Positions 12,906 to 25,400 of a stretch of DNA of 64,000 nt are shown piece after piece (position 1 is the stretch's first letter; every line of letters begins with the position of its first letter). The notes beneath the pieces are model-generated. The model saw only the letters and a program-made list of their open reading frames with translations, did no database searches and was not told where the DNA came from. Made by a program: the position numbers and the translations under genes. The DNA is from Imbricaverruca yamaguchii (Eukaryota > Arthropoda > Thecostraca > Neoverrucidae): assembly GCA_034440575.1 (NCBI GenBank), contig JAOTOL010001660.1, positions 62,001 to 126,000 of the forward strand. Direction: 5' to 3'.

Positions 12906-15900
12906 CTGCGGCAGCGGAAGGGGCAGCTCGTAAACATGGTACGGTGACAGCGGCAAAAGCAGCTGGTATACACGACACGGTGGTAGCGGCAAAAGCAGTT
13001 CGTATACACGACAACGTCGCCAGGTGGCAAATTGTGCCCATTATGGCAGACATTTAGACAGCACTTCTCCTGAGCTGGCTTTCATGAACCACAAGAACTC
13101 TTCGTTCACTAAATGTACAGCGGTTGTGCACAAATCATGAAATATCAGCTACCAGTACTGCTAAAAATAAATCCACCAAGGACATCATATGTGAAATTGC
13201 ACTTCTCTACCATCAGCTCTGCTCGAGTCAAAGTACTCAGGCAAGCAGTCGCACTTTTCATAAACAGCACGCCCACATGCCAAAAAGTGACCACCAACTA
13301 CTTCTCCACTGGTCTGTACACAACGCCGGCACACTCACGTCATTGTCGGACGTTCCACAGAGTGAGCAGCACTTGCACTCTATGCACTGCCAGCGATACT
13401 TCTTCACGGAGATGACCATGTTGTCGGTGAACTGCAGACATGTCGGATGACCTGTCGAGGTGGGTCACGATCGTGAGTGCTGCCAAACTGGTGTTGTCGA
13501 GGTGTGCCACGGTCATGAGTGCTGCCAAACTGGTGTTATCGAGATCATGAGTGCCACGACCATGAGTGCTGCCAAACTGGTGTTGTCGAGGTGTGTCACG
13601 GTCATGAGTGCTGCCAAACTGGTGTTATCGAGGTGTGTTAGGATCATGAATGCTGCCAAACTGGTGTTACCAACGTGTCACAGCCATGAGTGCTGCCAAA
13701 CTTGCGCTACTCAAGTGTCCGGCTCGAGTCCATGGGCGCGAGCGCCGCCAATCCCACGACACAGGCTTCCCCAGCACGGCAAATCAACGCGATGCAAACT
13801 GTCGAGACGGATACAAGACGTAGCTACGCAATGCAGCCTGATTCACCGAGCAGCTGATTACACTCAGACCCGCCGGCCGCCCGGCCGTCTGGCCAACTGA
13901 CCGACCTGAGCGTCCGCAGTCCGAGCAGGAGACGAGCTCCTCTGCGACACCCGACTTCTTGTTGAGCGACGCGTCACCCAGGCAAAAGTCGCAATAGAGC
14001 GACGGCGCCGTTCCCTTCTTTTCCGGCGGCTGTCGGTCCCAATGGTCAGGTCAGGTCAAATCAGGAGAGCTGCATCAAATACATAACTTCGGGGGCGTAA
14101 CGAAGCATGAAACGAACGGTGCAAGTGAGACGTGATACTACGAGGTCCCCAACGTCAGCATAATAAGCTCTTGGGCACACGGGTGTCGCTTTCCGTACTT
14201 TTGGGATGGGACCCTCGAACTTTCTATTGCACCATCTCAGTAAGGATTTAAGCCATCCCAATGTACACTGTGACAACTGAATGCAAAATGACCAAACATA
14301 ACTTTCTCAACCATTTTAAAGGATTCCATTAAGGTTATCATGGGTTGTCATCCACCATATACGCACACTGTTTAAAAACATCACCTCACCACTCTGGTAT
14401 GACTGAGTGCCACGGCCACCTCCTCCGTGTCTCCCATACGTGTTGCGATTGGCTTGTCCTTGGTTCAATCATGGTATGTAGGAAGTGTCCGGAGGCGCTG
14501 CTTGGAATTTCCAAACTCAACCAAGGAGGTGTGCAGTAGGCAGTTTCGTCCTCGGGTAGGTGTGATGACTATTTGACGTTCAGACAGGGATATCAGCTGA
14601 TATGTGTGGTGGGCTTCAGGCCCTTCATGTTGATGGACTCGACAGAGGGTGTGCACCTCTTTGTTCCTATTGCAGCTGTATTTGACTTTGTCTTTATTTC
14701 TCAGTGACCAACCAACAGAAGCAGAGCTTTCAGTCCTGGAAAAGATTTCATTTTATACCAGGAAAGAAGCCGTTACCATCGTTAATCATAGCCGAACTAC
14801 AAGACTGGCAAAAACAAAGTTCTGTGGAAATTATGAAAACACAGCCAGATAGCAGGGACACCGTAGACGTCATGCGTGATGACAAAGCCTAGCCATCCTG
14901 GGCTTCTTCTAGGCTTTGTAGGCTTCCTCGGGATGGTCCTGACCCGTCTGAACCCGTATCTGGAGGACGTTTCGTTCTCGCTGTGCTTTCTAGTTCATGA
15001 CATTTCGGCGTGAAAATACAGACCATAGTCATCATTCGACAGACACGTAATTTGATCACTCTTTGCGCATTAGTGAACTCGATCTAAGACTCCTTTGTAC
15101 CTAGGCCCGGGATAAATAAGCGCAGGTGTCCCACACATCCCAGAACACATGATGCGTTCTTAGAATGGTTGTGAACACAAGCTGAGGACAAAACAGTCAC
15201 CTGAAGCCGGCGATATCTTTGCCCGCAGTGACCAACGGCGGTAAAGGTCACATTTCTGTTTAATGCTCCTGCATTGCCAGGGTCATCCAATCCTACTGCA
15301 CATCGTCGAACCTAAACGATCATGCCCTTCGTCGTTTTCCCCGTGGTAAACAGCTACCAACTTCTCATGATACGAGGAAGTTTCTGAAGCCCACTTGTAC
15401 CAGTGAGCCCAAAGTGGCAAATATCCCAGCAATTGGCGCGTGGAACACGTGGCCTTAGGTAAATGCGTCTTAACCACCCCGCTTTATATTCTCCTCATGG
15501 CTGGGCACCAACCAATTCGCACTTCGCTGTCCACTAGGTACCGGGCGATCGGGTCAGAGTCAAGAGGCCAGCACACTCACTGGCATTCCTCCAACCGCGA
15601 CGGCAGCGTGGACAAGTTCGGGCTTCTGCAAGAAACAGTCGGCGGGTACAGCACCACGACGCAGCCGACACCACACTCAGCACGCGCCCAACTCGTGCTA
15701 ACCCGCACAACACTGGAGTTGTGCACGCGCCCAACACTCCCGCACACCGCTGGAGCACTCCACACACTCCGTCACACCCACGTCACAGATCTCCCGGATT
15801 TTAGCGCCAAGATACCGGAGGGAAGAACCTAGAGTTTTCTTGTATGATGTGAACAGATATGATGAGGTTATCCGACATCACCGGATCCCAAGGTGTTGAC

Positions 15901-18900
15901 TAAAATCTTTAGAACACATTTTTGGGCTCCCATGGGTACATCCTATCACTCCAAGTATCTCGTCATACCACGAAGGTGCGGACAGGGCTTTTCTTCTTTG
16001 GCTGAATATCGTCATGCAACATTTTATTGGCATAGTGTGATATAAAATGAGTAGGGTAGGATACATTGCTTTTCTTTTCGTACAGGGCCTCTTGAAAAAA
16101 AATACCGGGAAGCAAATTTCGCCTGCGGGCGGGCCACCATTGAAAGCAGCTGGACTTCCGCTGCATGTCCCCCCCTCCCCCTTCCAAAAAACCTACACAG
16201 CCCCTAGCACCCCTGAACAGTGTGAAAATATTGGTTTTTCGTTAGGTGTGAGATGTCGAAACGAGCACAGTAGGATGTCGAAATTTGTCATGAAATTAGT
16301 ATCATTCCAAGTGCCTTTGATGTTTTTCAGACTTAAATTTGAGCCAATGTTTGTACCCTCGTCATTTGTTTTGATATTCAAATGTTAGGAAGAGTTATAT
16401 TTCGGACAGCGAGATGAAAAATAATATATAACCTGGTGATGTTCGCATTATGAATAATTCATTTACCTGAAATTGCATTGCCGAATATTCATCTACCACC
16501 ACCCCTTATCAAGAGCATGATCATGCTACTTAACAAACGAGGTAATGTTAGAAAGCACTTCATAAGCACGCATCAAGAAGCAGGATGTCTATACTTCTTG
16601 GAGCAGGATGTCGATTGAGTGTTCAGAAAGTGGTAAATTCCACCCTATTTTGCGAATAATTTAACACAGCCCCTGAAGCATCCTGGAATAGACACTGACT
16701 GCGGGGGAGGGGTACGAGCATGACCGCTGATAGTGGTAAACTCCCGCAGTTATGCTGCAGGTCATACTGCCGTTTCGGCGTACATACCGTCCTTAGTTGT
16801 GGCGGACCGCCGACCACAGGCGTATCTGTGCTGGATACATACAAACAAAAGAGTGTGCATCCCAGTTCAACTGGTCTTCAATTCACCCAATCGTACGACT
16901 TATTCCGGTACGCGTTCTCCAATTCATTTGTGACGGGGCTGACTTTGGGCAGGGCTTGGTGGTCCAGGTTCTTCCGACAGCAAGTTTCCGCCAAGCAGGG
17001 ATAATGGTCAAAAACGCGTCTTGATGTACCAGCGCAAGGTTGTACCGAGACTGTGGAATGGCGAAGCCGTCGCTGTCTGCTTGGTTCTTTTTACGACGCA
17101 TTCAACCGTTAGGTCGTATAGCGTCGCCAACCTCTCACGCCGATTGGTCGCGGGTGGACTCGGTAATGGCGTCGGTTGTGAGATTCGAACCCACAATCTT
17201 GCGATGAGGAGTCCGACGCTCTATCAACTGAGCTACCGCGAAAAAGGAAGAGGAAAAGAGAAATAGGAAGAGAAATAGAAAGCGAGAAAGCGAAAGGAGA
17301 AAAAGAGAAAAAGAAAAAGGAAAATAAAGACAAAAGAAAGAGAAAAGGAGAAATAGAAAAAGTAAGAGGAAAAGGGACAGAGAAAAAGAGAAATATAAAG
17401 AGAAAAGGAGACAAGAAGAAAAATAGAAAGAGAAAGCGAAAGAGACATGACAAGGAGAATGAGAGAAAAAGAGAAAGAGAGGAGGTTGGTTAGTTGTTTG
17501 GGCTTTAGGGCGCATCGACTGCTTCGGTCATACAGCGGCCAGAGAGAGGAGAGGAGACCGAGAGAGGGAGATAGGAAGGGGAGAGGGAAAGGGAAAGAGG
17601 AAGAAAGATGGGAGAGGGAGAGGCAGAGACGATAGAGACCAGAACGCGACAGCACGCCTCTCACCTCGACGGCGACCGGGCCAGCCTTGACGACGGGCGG
17701 CGCCAGCGGCTGCGGCGGTGCCACCTTGGCCAGCTTGTCCATGTCGGCCTGGGCGGCCAGCGCGGCGCTGGCGACGGTGGCCGCCTGACGCGACGCGCGG
17801 CTGCGCGAGCCTACCCACAGGTGACTGTCAGTACAGACGGCGCGACACGGCCGGCGGAGAGGTGCTCGCCGCTAGCTGGGCGAGCGCCTCTCCCGCCGAC
17901 GGTCGTCAGGAGGCGGCTGGCGAGACGCCGGGCATCGCCGAGATGCCGCCGTCGCCTGCGTATAGGCACTGAGATGTCCGCTGGGCGCACTGCACCAGGA
18001 TAGGTCAGAGGACAGCTGGCAGAGCGGACTACACCAGGATAGGTCAGAGGACAGCTGGATGAGCGGACTGCACCAGAGTAGGGCAGAGGACAGCTGATGG
18101 AGCGGACTCCACCAGGGCAGGTCAGAGGACAGCTGGCGGAGCGGACTGCACCAGAGTAGGTCAGGGGACGGCTGGGGGAGCGGACAGACATTGTTGGATG
18201 GGTGGACTGCACCAGAGTAGGTCAGAGGATGGCTGGCGGAGCGGACAGACATTGCTGGGTGGGCGCACTGCACCAGGATAGGTCAGAGGACAGCTGACGG
18301 AGCGGACTACACCAGGGCAGGTCAGAGGACAGCTGGGGGAGCGGACAGACATTGCTGGGAGGGCGGACTGCACCAGGGTAGGTCAGAGGACAGCTGGCGG
18401 AGCGGACTACCCCAGGGCTGGTCAGAGGACAGCTGGTGGAGCGGACTGCACCAGGGTAGGTCAGAGGACAGCTGGCGGAGCGGAGACATTGTTGGGTGGG
18501 CGGATTGCACCAGGGCAGGTCAGAGGACACCTGACAGAGCGGACATGCATTGCTGGATGAGTCGCCGTCATTGAACCCGCACAATTGCAGACACAAAAGA
18601 GCGATAGAGAAACGCCCACAATGGAAATATAGAGTCAACATGGGTGAGTGCAGGACTCACCGGGTGGCACTCGGCACAGCTCAGACAACTGCTACCCGGC
18701 GGACGTTACGGACCGTTCCGGTCACAGACTGACCAATCGCACAGCTAGGGATATGACTGGAGGTCGCATAGCCAATGACCAGCATTTGGCTGACGACAAG
18801 GCAGGAAACATGTCGAGGACACATTGATGAGCTTAGCGCTAGCCACGCTACGGATAGGTATGCGTCATGGAACAGTGTCAATGCACGCGCTACATGACGG

Positions 18901-21900
18901 TAGAAGCGTGCGGGTCGAACAGGTTCAAATGCCGACGGGGACGCTTCACGTCGATGTCATGGCATCAGCCTAAACGTCTAAACGTGGTCATGGGTAGCTC
19001 AGTATCAGCTACTGATGTGTGGGTATGTGGGGGTGAGGGTGGGGGTGGCATAGCGGCAGTCTGCTGGGATATACGGAGCCCGATGGTCGAGGTAGAGAGC
19101 AGGCCGTGATTGGACATTGGATGCGACAGGGTGTGACAGACAACGGTCTGTGTACGTGGCAGATATCTGGCAGTACATCGACAATTGACATGGTGCGGCT
19201 CTCGTCGTGAATGAACGGCTGACGTGGTACGGCCTAACTGAATGAACGATGCACTTGCCAGTGGTCTAAGCATGCACTTGCCTTTGCTTTCTTTCCCTCT
19301 CGGCTTTTCTGGGAGACATGAAAAGATAACGATGAGCACTTCAAAGTATCACACTAAGCCAACAGAAAACGACATGTCATCAACGATCACATCACGTGTC
19401 AGCAAACATGTTAAGTTCAAGCTCACATCACACCAAAGGCGACTGAGGAGCTATCGTAGGAGTTCCTCATCTAGCCAGTTAATGGAATCCTACTGCTCGC
19501 ACCCTTCCACCGTCATTGTCGCCTCTACACTACTGTCATGCGAGCCACCAGGACTGGCTCTACCGCTGGCAGCACCGTACGGGCACGCAAGTCCCGACAG
19601 ACACTACCGGCGCCATCTCTCGACCACACTAGTCACTAGCGGTTGCGGAGCCAGTGAAACCGGTCGGGCCGGCCCCGCGGCCGCGGAGAACGAGGCCGGC
19701 GGAGGCGCCGTCCCCGGAGGGCGGAGTCGGTGCGACAACGTCCCCGCAGCCGGCACGGCAACGCCTCCGGAGCCGGCTCGGCGACGTCCAGCCCGTCGCC
19801 AAACAAATCAAAGTCGGAGCGCGCCGGGCTCGTCCGGCGCGCAACAAAAACGCCCCAGCTAACCCAAGCCAAGCCAAGCGAGCCATTCGGCGGGGAACGG
19901 TAGCGGACGAAGCGGCAAGCAGCGGCAAGCGGCACGCAGTGGGCTCGGGTCGGGTCGGCGGGCGGCACGTGCAGCCAACCTGGCGGCGCTGACGCGTCTC
20001 CGTCGGCGTCGACGGCGGCTGCAGCGTCGGGCGCCGTCGGCGGCGGCTCGTACGCCGGCTCGGCGCGCTCGGCGTTGCGCCGTTCCTCCTTGTGCGAGTG
20101 TGCGTAGTGATAGGTGAGACCAGGCCGCGTCTTATAGCGAGCGGCGCACACTGAAACACACACACAGCGGCCGCCGGCGCAAGCTTAGCTTCACACTGTG
20201 GCCGTTGGGCGGCGCTGGCGACGGCCAAGCGACGGGCACCGTGTCGGGCGGGGAGGCGGCGGCCGCTCCCGAGTGCGCGTACACACGGCAGCGGTGGACG
20301 CGTCCGCCGACATTCCACGCAGAGCAAACGCATGCCAGCGGCCGCGCCGGGCGGCACGTGACCGGAGCAGCCGGCCGCGCAAGCCAACCCTCCGCACTGC
20401 ACGGTCACCGCCGCCTTGGAGTATACACACAGCGTAGCGGTGGATGCCCGGGTGGCGTGGTGTCGCAGGCGGCGGGCCTCTGCCCACCTCCCCGCCCGCA
20501 CCGCGCCGTCCCAGGTGTATGGATAGCAGAGAGCACCGCGCCAGCACTGGGGCCGGGTCTCGAGGCAGCCGTGGTTAGTGCGAGCTGCCAGTGTGAGTGC
20601 AGCGGTGACGGCGTCCACCATCCACACGTACCATCCACACGCGCACACAGACACTGCACACACGCCCCTCACACAGACGGACCACGCAGACAGTGCACGG
20701 CGTGGCGCAGTTAGTGGCGGCAATGGCTACCGGTCAGCGGTGGTGGCGAAGCCCCCAGCACGTGCCACACCCCCATCTCCCGCTCACACTCTTCCCGTAC
20801 TCACGCTCACACGCCCACGGCTTCTTGGCTTCCTCCTCGGGGTCAACGGTGCGCCGGCGGCTGCTGCTACTGCGACCCTGTGGGTATGGCACGCTGTCAG
20901 CGATCAGCTAGTTAGTTATTTTGGCTTTAGGGCACATCGACCATGTCGATCATATAGCGCCCATCAGCGATCAGCTGGTACAGGTCGAGTGCAAGATACG
21001 GCGCATGAGTCAACACTGACTTCCACCGCTGTGCTTGCCTTGTGCACCATTCCAACGGAGATAGATGAAAGCTACACCACAGCTAATGTATGACATATTC
21101 ATCATTCTAATGACATGAGCATAACTCACATAAAAATGGCATTATGAGCAACAAAGCAAGAATAGTGAAGAATGATTCACGAAATCCTCACGACCTGAAG
21201 TCAGGATTACGCTCACCGAGCTGCGTTTCGAGGATGACGCTGGCTTCTTTTTCTTGCGGTAGCGATCGTCAAAGTCATAGTCTGATGCGTCTGAATTATC
21301 CTCGAAGTCTTCGCGGTCTATTTCAGCGTCTTCGTAGAACCAGCCGTCCTGCAACCAGACAAAGAACAAGATTCACAAATAGTTCAGCATAGGACATGCA
21401 TGAATAAATTTCCACGAAATCAAACATCAGTAAGCAAAATGTGGTCAATATTCGGAATACTCAGCAAGGTGAGCAGGATCTCACCGCGCCTGTACCAAAC
21501 ATTATCACCTTCGAGGCGTCGTTAATGCTGGTGTTGATCTCCTCCGTGAAGGTAGGATTCTGCACGGCGGCGATCGCCAGCTCGCATTCCTCCAGGCCGA
21601 ACTTTTTGGGCTGCATGAAGAAGTTGAGGTACTGGCGGCGACGCTTGATCCAGCGTTTGGCCGGGTAAGTGTAGACCTGGCCTTGTCGGACGCCTGGCAT
21701 CCGGTGGCGTTGCTGCATCCATAGTCGGCAGTCGGACTGCGCCAGACCTAGGTCACACATGCAAGACCGTCACAAGTGCCACCAAGCCCAAGCCTGGAGC
21801 GACACGAAAGTCTCCCCAGGCCCCACCAAACCCGTGGGCACACACCAGTTCGCCCAGAGGCGCATTAAACCTGGGACCACACACACGAGTCCGCCACAAG

Positions 21901-22402
21901 CCGCACGGGACATGAGTTCACACAAATATGTCACAAGTTCTATCAGATACGAGTCCTCACACCCGTCAGCCGAACGTTCCGAGAGATCTGGGTGGCATAC
22001 ACATCAGTCAGACCTTGGGTCAGATGCAAATCCGCCCGTGCCTGGCGTAAAAAAGGCCATCACAAATCGGACATTGCAATTTATGGATGCAATGACTACG
22101 TCAGTCATACTGGACCGTAACAGGTGCACATGGGAGACAGGTGAGACTCAAATGCACAATCTTTTGATTGCGAAATAGGAAACTTACCCCTAGACCACTC
22201 GTCCCCTTTGAACTATCAAGAAAGAACACAAGAAATTACCTGAAATCGATTAAAAAGCTACAAATACTAACTCAACATTTGATATTGAATGTCCAAATGC
22301 AGTCCTCTCCGCTGTCTCGGTCCGTGTAATGCATGTTGGTATGACTGTATCCCTGAGTCCTAACTTGGGCGCGTTTCTACATGTTTTGACAATGCATACT
22401 AA

Positions 22403-22486
<84 letters not shown>

Positions 22487-25400
22487 TATACATATACATT
22501 TATCTTGAGCATTACATATATATATATATAGTTCGTCATCACGTGTGCGGTGGGCTCCCAGATTGTAAGGCAGCTTTGCTCCTTGATTCATGAGCAATGG
22601 AGAAAACGTGGCTGGTGAGTTCTTGTACACAGATAGAGGGAAACATTTTGAAACTTGCATTCACTATTCTTTTGTCTGGCTTTTAATTGAGTCAGACAAT
22701 TTCCTATCCCTTAAGTGATGCCATAGTGTCCTAGCCATACAGTTTGTATTTTTACATTTATCTTGAGCATTACATCAATTTCGAATTCTTGCTATCAGGA
22801 GGCTGATTGGCCTAAAACTAGCATACAAACATAATTATGAACAGGGTTGAAAAATACCAGAGCTGGAGGGTCTCTCACACCCTGCACACAGTTCAAGGTT
22901 GGGGGTAGAGGATTCAGACTCTGACAATACAATTTCGGAGACTACTGATGCTGTGAACGCAAGATTTGGAGGGTGGATTATGGATGTTGTGAACTCACTT
23001 CAGTACAACTTTTTCGTGACCCTAGAGTAATGCTTTCAGGGATAAATGAGGTCGAGATCGTCCGCCACAGGGCGCCATCTATCCCACACCAAGGAAGCCC
23101 ATGACCTTGAACGTTCGGTGGCCTTAGCCTGGTCGATTGCTTTGTCACCCATTCAGTTCCTATATTTACTAATGGATTTTAATTGTTGCTGAAGTGATGT
23201 ACTGATCGATTTTTAACAGTCACAAAATTGCATAACAACATTGCCACCAGTTTATTAGATCCTGCCCCCCCCCCCCGAAAAAAAAGAAAGAGTAAAAAGG
23301 TAGATTACCCCTCCAATCACCCAAATAATATTCATAAAACAATACCTATGGCCAAAATGGCATCCCAGGAGACCTGTCACTTCTTGAAGAGGCCCTTAAT
23401 TTGTAGATATCAGTAATACAACTCCATATGTGATGGAAATTCTCCAATCCCATTCCATGAGGGTCATAAGACCACTTGCAAAAGCAAATGTCCATCAAGA
23501 AAAACTGCACATTGAATTCATCATACTTTTTATAAAGCCAAGAACCAGCACAAATGGTGTGCATAGTGAGGCACTAATTATTGAAAAGCCCAAAGAATGA
23601 TATAAAAAGCAAGCCATTATAAAGAGTACATTTTTGTTGTGGATACATAGTTGCAGGCCAGACAACATCACATTTGTGTAGGACTATTGGTATACTAATA
23701 TTTATGGTCATACAGGTCCACAAAGGCTGGGTGTAACTAAACAAGATAAGGATTTATGTTGGCATCTAGATACCTATTTCTCTCAACACCCATGGTAGAT
23801 GACATTGGCAGTTTTGCATGCAAGATTACCAGACTTGCAAAATTAAACATCACAGATATTTATATTCAGAAGTGCATCTTTTTCTGATATTGGAATGATA
23901 TTGGAATTGATATGATACTGAACCTAACTGAACCCAACCCAACTAGATATATCTATCTAGATACCTGTTTGTCACAACACACATGATAAGATGACATTGG
24001 GCATGTTTCAATGCAGGATTGGCTGCTTTGAAGAAAAAGAACTAAATCAAATGTCACCATTTGCTTAAGCTTGCAATGGATGGGTGAGGGTGCACCCTGG
24101 ATGCAACATGAAATTATCTTAAAAACATTATCTTATCATTATCTTATCTTCTTTGAAAGACATTATCTTCTTTGAAATGAGTATGGTAACCTGCAATGAA
24201 CTTGTGCAATGTGGTACCACAATCTTCACATGGCATAAATGTTAAAACCTACATACAAGGATGCTGGATGATGTAAACATATAGTCACCAGAAAGCTAGC
24301 AATACTTAGATCTAATTGTGTGTAGAAATGGACTATTCCCTTGTATACCATGATTAAAAGAGAAATGAGATGAAATGGTTTGGGCCACACTGCCAATGTG
24401 GGCTGAACTATTTCATCATATTTTACATACAATAATGCATAGTTTGGCATCATGTCTCATGAAAATATAGATTGGAATATGAAAAAATTGCATCCTTGTT
24501 CACTGACTCCATGTTTCTTACGTTTCATGAAATGGGTAACTGAATGCACCTCTATCAAAATGACTCAATGACAATCTACCCAGCAACATGGTCCTCAACA
24601 GAAATAAAATAATTTATGGTTCTACAGCAGGCATTACAAAAAATAAACCACCATAAGAATCTTTCATGTTTTGAAACCACCAATTAGTATTAAACACATA
24701 GCAAAGGAAACCACCTAAAAGTGTGCAATTATAAGGATAATATAACTTCCATACATTAAACAAGTATTTTGTCAGTGTTGTGGGGGGGGGGGGGCTTAGG
24801 GGCACATCAACTGCAGTGGTCATGCAGCTATTTTTTCAGTGTGACATTATTTCTCTGTTGTACTTTTCATCTGGGGAAAAACCTGTCATTTTGCACAACA
24901 CATTATGTTTGGCTGGCCATAGGTGCCTTTGAAACCAGAGATATAGCACTGCATATTTTCCATGGTGATAATTTTACTTTCCGTCAGTGAGTTAGTAATC
25001 AACCAAAACTTGCCTCTGACCACATATATCATTGACAATCATTTAGAAAACATGACTATGTATTGTAGCAACAATGTCAAATCAACTACAGAATATTGAT
25101 TGGAAATCCCTATTCTATTACATATTTTGCTGACTAATCTCCCTTTAAAGAGTACACAAACATGTCCCCAAGGCAGCACTGACTTCACGTTAGTAATAGA
25201 AGATGATCTTCCTCACTCCCTAAAAGGAACAATAGGGGTAGTATGTCATGAGCAGGTAGTTTCAAATGTGGCAGCACCACTTGCCTGTGTGAGCATCTAT
25301 GAATGGCACCCGGGTCTTCCTCTCCATCAGTAGATGACGATTGAAGTTCTTACAACTCTCCATGAGCTCCAGATACTGTGGTGATGCAAAAATGCTGGAA

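Noticed and set aside
17109..17742. Minus-strand Phe/Ser/Leu-rich frames resembling membrane proteins
   Set aside because: Direct translation of the GA-rich tract; composition only.
18222..18641. Repeat frames with CPLTYPGAV units
   Set aside because: 39-bp minisatellite inside d4 intron 6.
19629..20723. 364-residue minus-strand frame
   Set aside because: GC-rich frame overlapping d4 exon 6 in another phase. No domain; the true coding part is the spliced exon 19980-20150.
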